23,333 nucleotides of DNA, taken from contig JAJRZV010000032.1 in assembly GCA_024275095.1 (NCBI GenBank), positions 1 through 23,333 on the forward strand, given 5' to 3'. The notes beneath the pieces are model-generated. The model saw only the letters and a program-made list of their open reading frames with translations. It was not told the origin of the DNA and ran no database searches. Every line of letters starts with the position of its first letter. The stretch's first letter is position 1. The position numbers and the translations under genes are program-made. The stretch is from a bacterium. GTDB lineage: Bacteria; JAJRZV01. Of this stretch, positions 8,078 through 16,398 are shown one piece after another.

Positions 8078-9477
8078 TGAGAGATGTTGAAAACATGGAA
8101 AAGAATGTAGTAAAAGCGCTTGAAAGCGAGGTGGTAGAGGCTAAGAATGAACTTAATACTCTTTATACATCAAAAGCTTTTTTAATCTCTAAAATTGGAG
8201 AAAACATTTTATCTGTATTAACCAGTAGTAAAAAAAAGATAGAATGGGAGCACATCAATTGCAAACCATCTAATGCTGTTTTCTTTATTGGAGCAGAGAA
8301 TTATCCTGCTTTTATAGACAGAGTAAGATCAGTAGCAAAGAAATTTTCCACTATTTTGTTCTTTATAGTAGAGTATAAAACTTCTTTGAATTGTGAATGT
8401 AAAATAACAAAAAACGATAACATTATATACTTGTTCTGGCACAGGAATTCTATAAAGAATAATGATCTCGTGAAGCAAATTTTTTCTCATGTAGAAAATA
8501 ATTTTATATGTAACGCAGTGGTAGTAGATTTATCTCGCAATGGTGAAAATGATATTTCTCAGCTCGTTGCTTCTTGCTTTTCTGCTTCAATTCTTCGGCT
8601 TAATGAAAAGACTATAAAAGACTTGTTGCGTGCAGAGAATGAAATGGATTTTTTGAAATATTTTTTCCCCAGTGCAAGTATTATCGTTGTTAATCACAAT
8701 AAAATAGCTTTTACAAAGATGTGTATAGACAGCATTATAAACAATACAGTGTATCCATTTTATGAAATACTTCTTGTAGATAATGCTTCTAACGATGGCT
8801 CCAAAGAGTATTTTTCTATGCTTGAAGCCGATATTCCTGCATTAAAGTTTATATCAAGAAATGTTAATGACGGCTTTTCGGGAGGTGTTAATGAGGGTCT
8901 ACGGAGTGCCAAGGGAGACTTCATTGTTATATTGAACAATGACGTGATTGTGAGCCGGGGATGGCTTTCAGGGCTTATAAAGCATGCGATAAAAGAAAAT
9001 GCAGGCATCGTGGGACCGGTTACAAATCTTTGCGGAACAGAAGCAATGATTAAAGTGAGATATAGAACCGTGGAGGAAATGGCCGCTTTTATGAACTGGT
9101 ATAATTTCAACCATAAAGATGTTAAAGCATTTAAAGTTAAAACGTTAAACCTGTTTTGTGCTGTTATGCGCAGAGACGTTTTCGAAAAGGTGGGATTTCT
9201 GGACGAAAGATTTTCTGTGGGAATGTTTGAAGATGATGATTATTGCATGAGGATTAAGGAGGAAGGATTTGAAGTGATATGTGCTCCGAACGTTTTTGTG
9301 CATCATTTTGGCAGGGTTTCCCTTCTATCATTGTTAGACAGGAAGAATTACAGAAAGATTTTTAAAGAAAACAGAAAAAAGTTTGAAGAGAAATGGCGGT
9401 TGAACTGGTGGGTTACTCGAGGATTATCGTTACGGTTAAAAAGGATAAAGCTTTTACTTTTCGATAGATATTACTGA
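8077..9477 (+). CDS. glycosyltransferase family 2 with unassigned N-terminal domain
   Basis: A 466-residue protein in two parts. Residues 1 to about 200 begin with an Asn/Lys/Glu-rich, possibly coiled-coil stretch and continue into a region I cannot assign. Residues about 200-440 are a GT-A family 2 domain: SIIVVNHNKIAFTKMCIDSI, LLVDNASNDGS (nucleotide-binding Asp), VNDGFSGGVNEGL, VILNNDVIV (the DxD-like metal site as Asn-Asn-Asp), and EDDDYCMRIKEEGFEV with the candidate catalytic Asp, followed by VHHFG. It resembles rhamnosyltransferase-type polysaccharide enzymes. The DNA for the first half is strikingly AT-rich compared with the rest of the window. The start could also be the ATG at 8095. 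Its end is only 9 bases from that of the convergent export permease. Confidence 0.86.
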   Translation: MRDVENMEKNVVKALESEVVEAKNELNTLYTSKAFLISKIGENILSVLTSSKKKIEWEHINCKPSNAVFFIGAENYPAFIDRVRSVAKKFSTILFFIVEYKTSLNCECKITKNDNIIYLFWHRNSIKNNDLVKQIFSHVENNFICNAVVVDLSRNGENDISQLVASCFSASILRLNEKTIKDLLRAENEMDFLKYFFPSASIIVVNHNKIAFTKMCIDSIINNTVYPFYEILLVDNASNDGSKEYFSMLEADIPALKFISRNVNDGFSGGVNEGLRSAKGDFIVILNNDVIVSRGWLSGLIKHAIKENAGIVGPVTNLCGTEAMIKVRYRTVEEMAAFMNWYNFNHKDVKAFKVKTLNLFCAVMRRDVFEKVGFLDERFSVGMFEDDDYCMRIKEEGFEVICAPNVFVHHFGRVSLLSLLDRKNYRKIFKENRKKFEEKWRLNWWVTRGLSLRLKRIKLLLFDRYY

Positions 9478-9486
9478 AACAGATTA

Positions 9487-10284
9487 TCAGAGATAAGGAA
9501 GCATGTGGTTTTCCAATTTGATGAATATCCAGAAGCCGAAAAGGAATATTATTATGGATGCAATGCCTCCGATTAAGTAGTATTCAAGCGGCGCAAGGGT
9601 GTTAAGTAATAACGGCCTTCTAAATCCTTCGAGCAGATAGTAGAGTGGATTACCGAGAACAACAAATCGATACTTTGCGGGTATTATGTTTTCTGGGTAA
9701 AATACAGGCGTTGCATAAAAAAGGGCAAGTAGCAGCAGGTTGTAAATATAAATTACGTCTCTGAAAAATACGGCAAGGGCAGAGAGGGTAAAAGCCACAC
9801 CTATTGAAAATATAGTGAGGGATACTATGGCGATAATTGAATATAGTGCTTTTACTCCAGGATATGTTCCTGTAAAGAGATAAATGGCCAGTAAAGGTAT
9901 CAGGTCAAGAGCAAAGTTGACAAGAGCTGATATCACGGATGTTATTGGAAGGATTATTTTGGGAATATAGATTTTTTTTAGCAGCTCGCCGTGACCTACC
10001 ACTGATTGCGTGCCGTCATTAGTGGCTTCAGAAAACAGGTTAAAAAATAAAATTCCTGTAAGAGCGAATGCACTGTACGAGACATTGGGAAGGTTCGGCC
10101 TGAAAAGCACTGAGAACACCGCCGTGAGGATAAGCATCATCAATAGAGGGTTTAACATGGTCCATAGAAAACCCAGGACAGACCGTCTGTACCGGACTTT
10201 TATGTTGCGTTCTACCTTGTTTTTTATAAATTCTCTGTATCGGTACAGTTGCTTGAACTGATTTAACATGTCTTCAATAAACAT
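9487..10284 (-). CDS. ABC-2 type polysaccharide/lipid export permease (Wzm/TagG-like)
   Basis: A 265-residue inner-membrane protein with six hydrophobic spans. The N-terminal cytoplasmic segment IKVRYRRSVLGFLWTMLNPL is the hallmark of Wzm/TagG/RfbD permeases, which flip or export O-antigen, teichoic acid or capsule chains. Later AVFFRDVIYIYNLLLLALFYATPVFYP is the conserved TM4-TM5 region, and the C-terminus has GNPLYYLLEGFRRPLL. Such permeases need a cytoplasmic ATPase (Wzt/TagH), normally encoded next door. None is in the window, and the neighbour upstream on this strand is an unrelated NitT/TauT permease 32 bases away. Convergence with the glycosyltransferases at 6908-9477 suggests that their glycan is the cargo, an inference. 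No clear ribosome site is seen. Confidence 0.9.
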   Translation of the reverse strand: MFIEDMLNQFKQLYRYREFIKNKVERNIKVRYRRSVLGFLWTMLNPLLMMLILTAVFSVLFRPNLPNVSYSAFALTGILFFNLFSEATNDGTQSVVGHGELLKKIYIPKIILPITSVISALVNFALDLIPLLAIYLFTGTYPGVKALYSIIAIVSLTIFSIGVAFTLSALAVFFRDVIYIYNLLLLALFYATPVFYPENIIPAKYRFVVLGNPLYYLLEGFRRPLLLNTLAPLEYYLIGGIASIIIFLFGFWIFIKLENHMLPYL

Positions 10285-10316
10285 GGCGGCTATTATGAAT
10301 GATTTTTACGTTACTG

Positions 10317-10631
10317 TCATTCCCATTTAAACCTTGTTTCTGCTAACCGATACATTTGCCTCCAAACAAGCCGGTTGAACAATACCACAACCGCGGCCAT
10401 TGTAAATGTAGAAAGAAGTACCCCTGCTACATCCCCCTTGAGAGTGGCTTCAGTAATCATTGCCCCCAGTCCCTGAACCTTCAGCGTTGTGTTTCTGAAT
10501 ACAAAATATTCAGCCACAATGGTGGCATTCCAGGCTCCTCCCGCGGCCGTAATAAGTCCTGTGGTAAGATCCTTAAAGACAAAGGGAATGGTTATTTTTC
10601 CCCATCGATGGAGGCCTGATATTTTGTACAT
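10317..10631 (-). pseudogene. C-terminal fragment of NitT/TauT-type ABC permease, after in-frame stop
   Basis: This 104-residue reading frame is the end of the permease that starts at 12008. It is in the same frame and is separated from the upstream part only by the TAA at 10650-10652 and five sense codons. It supplies the rest of the second EAA loop (KMYKISGLHRWGKITIPFV), a membrane span with AAGGAWNATIVAEYF, and the last helix. Alone it would have no complete transport domain. The ATG at 10631 has only a weak A-rich upstream stretch and no proper ribosome site, so independent translation seems unlikely. It may be a dead fragment, a readthrough product or the result of a base-call error. Confidence 0.75.
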
Positions 10632-10649
10632 TTTTACAAATTCTTTTAA

Positions 10650-12008
10650 TTATGTGGGGATTGTAGAAGCCCCTGCAAGCACATTGAATAAAATATACCA
10701 CTGGCTGGAAAGAACAAGAAGTACGAGAGCATTGAACTCATGGGGCAGGTGCAGACGATGAGAGAACATAATAATGATAGGGAAAAAGGCTGTTGCGGGG
10801 ATGGATGCGAGGATTTGTATAACCGGTTGTATTCGGCGTGAGAGGCGCTTGCGCATTCCAGCGTATATTCCAAGTGGCAGGGCCAGAGCCAGGGAGATGA
10901 ACAGTGCTCCCAGCACTCTTGCCAGGCTTGAGAGTGCTGCTCCAGGCAACTGTAAAACGAGAGAAATATTGACCCCTCTCAGCAGTTCAAAGGAATAGTA
11001 GAGCACTGCAAACAACATCCCCGCCAGAGAGATGATGAATATCCAGGGGATGGAACCGCTCTCTCGAGGCATGCTTTTAAAACGTGTACTTTGTTCTATA
11101 ATCCACTGGCTCAGCCACCCAGCTGCATCGCGTGCAAGTGAAAAGAGTCTCGAGTGTTGAACAGCGTCCAGAATGAACGATTCACTTTTTTCTTCTTCGC
11201 CGTGCGTGAGGTCAGGTTTGAATTTAGAAACCCATGCAAAAACGGGTCGCCACACGATCGCGTCCGTTAATACAATAACGATAAGAATGAAGAGCACACC
11301 ACATGCAACTTCTACCATTTTACCCTGTTGGGATGCAGTATAAATGTAGGCTCCTATGCCCGGCATGATGTAACTTCGATCGCCGATGACAAGCATCTCG
11401 CAGGCCATGAGGAAGAACCAGCCTCCTGCAACAGATAGCATGGCGTTCCAGGCGAGTGAGGGGACGGCAAAAGGAAGTTCTATTTTGAGAAATTTCATGA
11501 AAGCATTGAGTTTAAATGCGTCGGATGCCTCGCAAAGATATTCTGGTACGCTTTTAATGGAAGAATAAAAAGCGAAGATAAGGTTCCATACTTGGCCTGT
11601 AACAATCAACACTATGGACGAAAGTTCAAGGGCCAGGCGTGAACCTCCAAAAAAGGATGTGAAGGATACCACAACCGCCGGCATGAAGCTGAGTACAGGA
11701 ATGGATTGGAGCACGTCCAGTAAGGGTACAAGAACCCGTTCCATGATCCTGGAGTGGGCTGCTGCATACCCGTATGTAAGCGCTATCCCCAGACTGATGA
11801 AAAGGGCGATAAATATTCGTGATATAGAATAAAGCCCGTATAGAGGAATGTATTTGAAGTCCAGTGAAATAAAAGGTTCGTGCCGGGCTTCTCCCCATCC
11901 TCCTGAAGCACTGAACAGTAGGGCCACGAGAGAAACAATCAGAAATATAACAGCGGCATCTACAGTGATACCGGTTAAAATTTTTGCTGATTGGCGTTTG
12001 CCAGGCAT
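10650..12008 (-). pseudogene. two-domain NitT/TauT-type ABC transporter permease, interrupted by TAA
   Basis: A 452-residue frame carrying one complete and one truncated BPD-type permease domain. Domain 1 (about residues 45-260) has an EAA loop, EASDAFKLNAFMKFLKIELP. Domain 2 starts near residue 350 (LARVLGALFISLALALPLGI) and runs to ASTIPT, where the frame meets TAA at 10650-10652. The downstream frame continues in phase with LKEF and then the rest of the loop, so relatives would have Glu, Gln or Lys at the stop. The intact gene (10317-12008) would encode about 563 residues, normal for fused nitrate/sulfonate/taurine-type permeases. No cognate ATPase or binding protein is adjacent. The ATG at 12008 lacks a clear ribosome site. 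One base change would restore the gene. Confidence 0.82.
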
Positions 12009-12082
12009 GGAGTAAATATGCCACTTATGGAGCAGGATTTCAAAGATGCTTGTTTATTATATTACTATCTGCCGATGAAAAC

Positions 12083-12763
12083 TCAGGAAATTACGTCACT
12101 ACTTCTGGACTTTGCTAATGCTTCCTTCCACTCGTAAAAGTCAATTAACTGCTGCAGCTTTTTGGGCCGCAATATGAAGATCATCCTCTCTTTCACCTGA
12201 ATGTACCCGAGAGTATGGAGTCTGTACAGTATAGATTTGATAAGTGGTGCATCTGCTGCCACACGTGACTCCAGTTCATCCAGGTCAAGATGAACCTTGA
12301 CACCAGGAGCCTCTCCGCCTGCTTCCCGTGCAAGCTGTAAAATTACATTGATGATCTGGCTTTCACGGTCTCCCAGCAAAAGATTTTCCAGTATTTGGTC
12401 GGTACGCCATAACCGATGAGCCATTTTTCGAAGAATTTCTATCGCCACGTGGGGGTAACTGCGAATCACGTTTTCAAATTGATCCTGGCTGATTTCAATT
12501 AAAATAGATTCCGACCTTGTTACAGCTGTTGCACTCCTGGGTTTCCCGGTAAGCATGGCCATTTCGCCAAAAAATTCTCCCTTTGTGAGAATGGCGATAT
12601 TCTTTTCTTTTCGTCCGGAGCGTTTTTTTATTTCTATCTCACCTTCATGAATGATGAACATGGTGTTACCTTTTTCTCCTTCTTTGAACACGAGAGTTTG
12701 TGGAGGGTAAATTTTACCGTGCCGTTCAATAAGCTCTTCGATATTCCTTTTACGAACACTCAT
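12083..12763 (-). CDS. CRP/FNR-like cyclic-nucleotide-binding regulator
   Basis: A 226-residue protein. Residues about 15-130 form a cyclic-nucleotide-binding beta-barrel with a near-canonical phosphate-binding cassette, GEFFGEMAMLTGKPRSATA, so it may bind cAMP or a related nucleotide. A long helix follows (VIRSYPHVAIEILRKMAHRL). The C-terminal part (VHLDLDELESRVAADAPLIK, then LYRLHTLGYIQVKERMIFIL) has the size and wing pattern of a winged helix. It lacks the usual SRETVSR recognition helix, so DNA binding is likely but not certain. It lies 42 bases after mosB, behind its own promoter, and may be transcribed both alone and by readthrough from the Mo/W operon. Whether it controls those genes is inference. 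Confidence 0.86.
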   Translation of the reverse strand: MSVRKRNIEELIERHGKIYPPQTLVFKEGEKGNTMFIIHEGEIEIKKRSGRKEKNIAILTKGEFFGEMAMLTGKPRSATAVTRSESILIEISQDQFENVIRSYPHVAIEILRKMAHRLWRTDQILENLLLGDRESQIINVILQLAREAGGEAPGVKVHLDLDELESRVAADAPLIKSILYRLHTLGYIQVKERMIFILRPKKLQQLIDFYEWKEALAKSRSSDVIS

Positions 12764-12770
12764 TTAATCT

Positions 12771-12799
12771 ATTATATGTAGTATATCGTTCGAGTTCAA
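12771..12799 (-). promoter_or_regulatory. sigma-70-type promoter for the CRP-like gene
   Basis: On the - strand, TTGAAC (12799-12794) and a perfect TATAAT (12776-12771) are separated by 17 bases. The -10 box ends only 7 bases before the ATG at 12763. Transcription would therefore begin at or next to the start codon, which predicts a leaderless message. This agrees with the absence of a ribosome site. Confidence 0.55.
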
Positions 12800-12805
12800 T
12801 GTTCT

Positions 12806-13606
12806 TTATGTATATATCAGTGTGCCTACATTTTTGTTTTCAAGGGCCAGCGTAAGATTCCCCCTCACCAATCCGTTTACGATTCGAATGCTTTTAATAT
12901 GAATTGCATTTTTCATTAACTCCAGGACCTTTCTTTCCACCACAAGGTCTGGCAGGTTCATTTTTACAAGTTCATCCACACTGATTCGAGGTATAAATGT
13001 AGCTGCAGGATTTTTTTTGGGGTCATCGGTATAAAGTCCATCTTCGTCTTTTACAAATATGACATTTTTTGCCCCCAGCACTTCACCTATAAGGAATGTG
13101 CCCACATCAGTGCGACACTCTGGAATTTGCCCTTTTGTAGGAGGTTCCTCCCAGTATTCATACGGTGGCATTCCGGAGATTATGGGGGTGCAGCCGGTGT
13201 TAAGATACAGGCCTATAATGTCAAATGTCTCTTTGGGAATGTAAACGCCGCCGTGGGGTGCTAAAAGTAACTGCAACATGCGGGCGTTTTGCCGTGAAAC
13301 CGAAGTTCCCAACTTTGCGAGTACACCGGGTGGCATTCCGAGTTCTACTGCCAGGGCATAGGCATGTCTTGAACGAGTGCCTCCGCCTACTGTAATGATA
13401 AGCCTCCTTTTTTTCATAAGCCGGGCCAGCTCTTCCACCAGTGGATAAACCGCGGCACGTCCCCTGTCCATAATGGACTGTCCACCGATTTTCACCACTG
13501 TTACATCCGGGAATATCTTTACAGTATTTTTACGATGCAGAAACTGAAGCAGTGCATCGCTTTTTCGCGCGTTGGTGTGAATGCTTTTTTTTCTATTTTC
13601 AGCCAT
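12806..13606 (-). CDS. mosB: molybdenum/tungsten storage protein beta-type subunit (amino-acid kinase fold)
   Basis: A 266-residue amino-acid-kinase-fold protein. It follows the Azotobacter molybdenum storage protein beta subunit closely (from memory of that sequence): VVKIGGQSIMDRGRAAVYPL at the nucleotide-binding start, GGGTRSRHAYALAVELGMP, ISGMPPYEYW, CRTDVGTFLIGEVLG, and IFVKDEDGLYTDDPKKNPAA followed by FIPRISVDEL. MoSto is an alpha3-beta3 cage that packs polyoxomolybdate or polyoxotungstate clusters in an ATP-dependent way. It is related to UMP kinase, but the DRGRAAVYPL and MPPY-x-W signatures are storage-protein features and a second, alpha-like subunit precedes it. The ATG overlaps the mosA stop by 8 bases, consistent with balanced subunit production. 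Length matches the family (about 270). Confidence 0.88.
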   Translation of the reverse strand: MAENRKKSIHTNARKSDALLQFLHRKNTVKIFPDVTVVKIGGQSIMDRGRAAVYPLVEELARLMKKRRLIITVGGGTRSRHAYALAVELGMPPGVLAKLGTSVSRQNARMLQLLLAPHGGVYIPKETFDIIGLYLNTGCTPIISGMPPYEYWEEPPTKGQIPECRTDVGTFLIGEVLGAKNVIFVKDEDGLYTDDPKKNPAATFIPRISVDELVKMNLPDLVVERKVLELMKNAIHIKSIRIVNGLVRGNLTLALENKNVGTLIYT

Positions 13607-14453
13607 GGGCGGTGATCACTGTTCCCGCATTTTTCCCCTGAAGCACACGCTCAAGCATTTGAGGCTTAAGTCCGTTGATAATGTACACTTTTTTACAGTT
13701 TCTTGCTTTGAGCAGAACCTGAAGCATCTGGCGTTCAACAGGAAGTTCATCGTCGCTCCAGGAAAGCATTTCTTTTGCTGTGATTTTTTTGACAGGTTTT
13801 TGGGGCGCCCCCGAAACGTGATCTGGCCTGTATACGCCGTCAATGTCTTTGATCAGAATGCAACGCTTCATTCCGAACGTTTCAGCAATAGTAAGTGCAC
13901 CGGTATCAGACCCATGCAAAGGTTCCTTTTGTGAGGGATATTCCCAGTAATGATAAGGCGGCATTGCTACTATTACGGGTATCGCCTTGGATGCCAGAAA
14001 GAAGGGGAGTTTTTCAAATTCGTCTTTGGTTACTCTTATACCGCCGTACGGAGCGAGTAAGCATTGGATGAGCAGGGCATTTTGTTCATGGGCGGCTTCT
14101 GCAATGGCTGCAAGTGCACCTGTAGGGAGACCCAGATCCATTCCAACTGCGTAAGTATGACGCTCACGGATGCCCCCGCCTGTTGCCACAATTATGCGGT
14201 GCCTTGTTGCAAGCCGTCCGATGGTTTTGATCAGCGGCAATATTGCATTTTTCCCCCGGTCTATAACGCTGCCCCCCCCAATTTTCAGCAAGTTTGCATC
14301 AGGTAAAATGCGTCTTTCACGGGGTTGGTGAGTCTTTTGCTGAACGGTTTTACTCACCAGAGATTCCTTCATGAGTGTACTGGCAATATGGAACCGGGAC
14401 GGTGTTTTTTCTATTTCGATGGTGCCTGGTGATTGTTTTTTCAAAGAGCACAC
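13599..14453 (-). CDS. mosA: molybdenum/tungsten storage protein alpha-type subunit (amino-acid kinase fold)
   Basis: A 284-residue paralogue of the next protein, matching the alpha subunit of the Azotobacter Mo/W storage protein: LLKIGGGSVIDRGKNAILPL, GGGIRERHTYAVGMDLGLPT followed by GALAAIAEAAHEQNALL, AMPPYHYWEYP, SDTGALTIAETFG and IKDIDGVYRPD. A His follows MPPY here, where the beta-like protein has Glu; subunit-specific residues near this loop line the metal-oxide sites in MoSto, so the difference supports a true alpha/beta pair. The GTG start at 14453, 9 bases after the wtpC stop, keeps an N-terminal extension that aligns with MosA. The ATG at 14372 is the alternative. No ribosome site is obvious, so it is probably coupled to wtpC. 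Confidence 0.87.
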   Translation of the reverse strand: MCSLKKQSPGTIEIEKTPSRFHIASTLMKESLVSKTVQQKTHQPRERRILPDANLLKIGGGSVIDRGKNAILPLIKTIGRLATRHRIIVATGGGIRERHTYAVGMDLGLPTGALAAIAEAAHEQNALLIQCLLAPYGGIRVTKDEFEKLPFFLASKAIPVIVAMPPYHYWEYPSQKEPLHGSDTGALTIAETFGMKRCILIKDIDGVYRPDHVSGAPQKPVKKITAKEMLSWSDDELPVERQMLQVLLKARNCKKVYIINGLKPQMLERVLQGKNAGTVITAHG

Positions 14454-14462
14454 GGGGAGATT

Positions 14463-15578
14463 TTACGAAATCGTCGAATAAGGAGCTACTTTTATATCAG
14501 TTTTAACGTTATCACCAATGTACTCGAAAACACCCAGAGTATTTCCGTCTTTTTGAGGCACCACATGTACAAATCGAGGGTCTATGCTGATTTCGACACG
14601 TTGTCCAGTGTTTACCGTTTTATTCCCCATCCACGACTCCTTTGATACAAGTGCCGTGTGAGCAAGCCGATACACAATTCTTGTATATCCGGGACATTCT
14701 GCTACCTCTTCAACCACAGCTTCTGTGCCTTTTCCGGTGATGCGGTATATACCTTCGGGGCGGATGAATACGATAGCCGGACCTTCGGGTATATCTGTAT
14801 TGACGGGGATGTTAATATCTCCTGAACAGAACACACCTGTTTCACCAGAGCGCTTTACATAACCAGAGATGATGTTTGAGTATCCTACCAGTCGTGCCAC
14901 TTCCCACGTGGCTGGTTTTTGGAGAATATCTCCGGGAGAGCCCTCCTGGACGATCTGGCCGTTTATCAATACACCAATCCTGTCGGAGAGAACCGCTGCT
15001 TCCTCGAAGTCATGTGTTACAAATATAGTGGTAACATCAAGCTGTTTCTGGATGCGTCTGAGTTCTCCTCTCAGCTCCTCTCTGGCGGTACGATCCAAAG
15101 CATTGAACGGCTCGTCCAGCAGAAGAAGCACCGGGTCCGTCACCAGGGCTCGAGCGAGGGCAATGCGCTGGCTCTCTCCACCGCTGAGGCCGTGGACGCT
15201 TCTGTAGAGCAGGTGTGAAATCCCGGTGAGTTCAGCGATTTTTTTTATTTTCTGGCGCACAAGTGACTCGGGGAGCTTTTTTACCCTCAACCCAAAGGCA
15301 ATGTTGTCGAATACGGTGAGGTGAGGGAACAGCAGATTTTTTTGAAACACCATTCCAACCCGCCGGCGTTCAGGTGGGAGATTTGACGAGTCCGCACCAG
15401 CGATAATGACAGTTCCCTGTTTTTCCCTGCGCAGACCGCTGATGAGTTCGAGGAGTACGCTTTTACCTGCACCCGAGGGTCCCATTATGGTGTAAAATTC
15501 GCCTTTTTTCAGCTCGAGACTTAACGGTCCAAGTTGAAAAGAATCTACCCGGTATACGAGTTTTTCAATGCGGAACAT
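14463..15578 (-). CDS. wtpC: tungstate/molybdate ABC transporter ATPase
   Basis: A 371-residue ATPase of the molybdate/tungstate/sulfate group. It has a Walker A motif MGPSGAGKSVLLE, Q-loop VFQKNLLFPHLTVFDNIAFG, signature LSGGESQRIALARAL, Walker B LLLLDEPFNALD and switch His in FVTHDFEEA. Residues from about 240 form a C-terminal TOBE-like regulatory domain, in which Mo/W importers may bind the oxyanion and trans-inhibit transport. GGAGGG lies upstream of ATG, inside the end of wtpB (14-base overlap). It is the third gene of the importer operon and is directly followed by mosA. Being between a WtpA-type binding protein and MoSto subunits supports molybdate/tungstate rather than sulfate or iron. 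Confidence 0.88.
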   Translation of the reverse strand: MFRIEKLVYRVDSFQLGPLSLELKKGEFYTIMGPSGAGKSVLLELISGLRREKQGTVIIAGADSSNLPPERRRVGMVFQKNLLFPHLTVFDNIAFGLRVKKLPESLVRQKIKKIAELTGISHLLYRSVHGLSGGESQRIALARALVTDPVLLLLDEPFNALDRTAREELRGELRRIQKQLDVTTIFVTHDFEEAAVLSDRIGVLINGQIVQEGSPGDILQKPATWEVARLVGYSNIISGYVKRSGETGVFCSGDINIPVNTDIPEGPAIVFIRPEGIYRITGKGTEAVVEEVAECPGYTRIVYRLAHTALVSKESWMGNKTVNTGQRVEISIDPRFVHVVPQKDGNTLGVFEYIGDNVKTDIKVAPYSTIS

Positions 15579-16398
15579 TCTTTTTTTCCCTCCATACTAT
15601 TATTCTCATTCCGATAAACACCACCAGCGTAAGCAGTATCAGCACCGTGGCCACTGGTCGAGCATATGCAAGGCCATACGATTCAAATCTCTCGTACACA
15701 AGCACAGGTGCTGTCATGGGATGATATGCGAGCACCACCACTGCACCAAACTCGCTGATGCCTCTTGCCCACATCATGAGCATGCCTGATGCAATATGCC
15801 TTTTGACCAGCGGTAGCGAGACTTTCCAGAAGACCTGCCATGGTGATGCTCCCAATATTCGGGCTGCCTTTTCCAGATTTGGATCGAGCAAAGAAAAGCC
15901 TTCTCTTACCTGGTTTATGAGAAAAGGAGCACTGACGAACAGCATGGCAATTACGATACCTGGAACGTCTCCTACAAAGTGAATGCCCAGGCTGCTGAAG
16001 AAACGCCCGGCGAAAAAGCGCTTGCCAAACACAAAAAGCAGAGCGACTCCAGCAGCAGTGTGGGGGATGATCATGGGTAGGTCTACAAATGCACTGATAA
16101 CGCTTTTGCCTGGAAAGTGACGCCGTGCGAGCAGATATGCCAGTGGCACGCCGGTTAATGTTGCTATAAGGGTCGCGTAAAGAGCCGCGCGGAATGTGAG
16201 CCCGATAGACTGCATCACTTCTTTTTCGCGTGCGGTTTCCAACAGTACCTGTGGAGTGTTTGCTGCTACAAGCTTGGCCAGTGGAATTACCAGAAATATG
16301 ACAATAAGTGCACCAACTCCGGCAAAAATGCCCGTAAGTAATTTTTCTCGTGATAATAAAGAGACGCCGACAACCCCGTTTTTGCTGGTCAGGCTCAC
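15565..16398 (-). CDS. wtpB: tungstate/molybdate ABC transporter permease
   Basis: A 277-residue inner-membrane permease of the ModB/WtpB type. It shows about six hydrophobic spans, the family segment VDLPMIIPHTAAGVALLFVF, and the EAA loop EKAARILGASPWQVFWKVSL, which docks on the ATPase. ARGISEFGAVVVLAYHPMTA is a further oxyanion-permease signature. It starts at GTG, whose last bases form the wtpA stop (GTGA, 4-base overlap). There is no separate ribosome site, so translation is presumably coupled to wtpA. Length is normal. Tungstate and molybdate are not distinguishable from the permease alone. Confidence 0.9.
   Translation of the reverse strand: MSLTSKNGVVGVSLLSREKLLTGIFAGVGALIVIFLVIPLAKLVAANTPQVLLETAREKEVMQSIGLTFRAALYATLIATLTGVPLAYLLARRHFPGKSVISAFVDLPMIIPHTAAGVALLFVFGKRFFAGRFFSSLGIHFVGDVPGIVIAMLFVSAPFLINQVREGFSLLDPNLEKAARILGASPWQVFWKVSLPLVKRHIASGMLMMWARGISEFGAVVVLAYHPMTAPVLVYERFESYGLAYARPVATVLILLTLVVFIGMRIIVWREKKNVPH

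Noticed and set aside
12806-14453. Tandem UMP kinases
   Set aside because: The fold is shared, but two adjacent non-identical copies with MoSto-specific motifs behind a Mo/W importer fit storage subunits much better.
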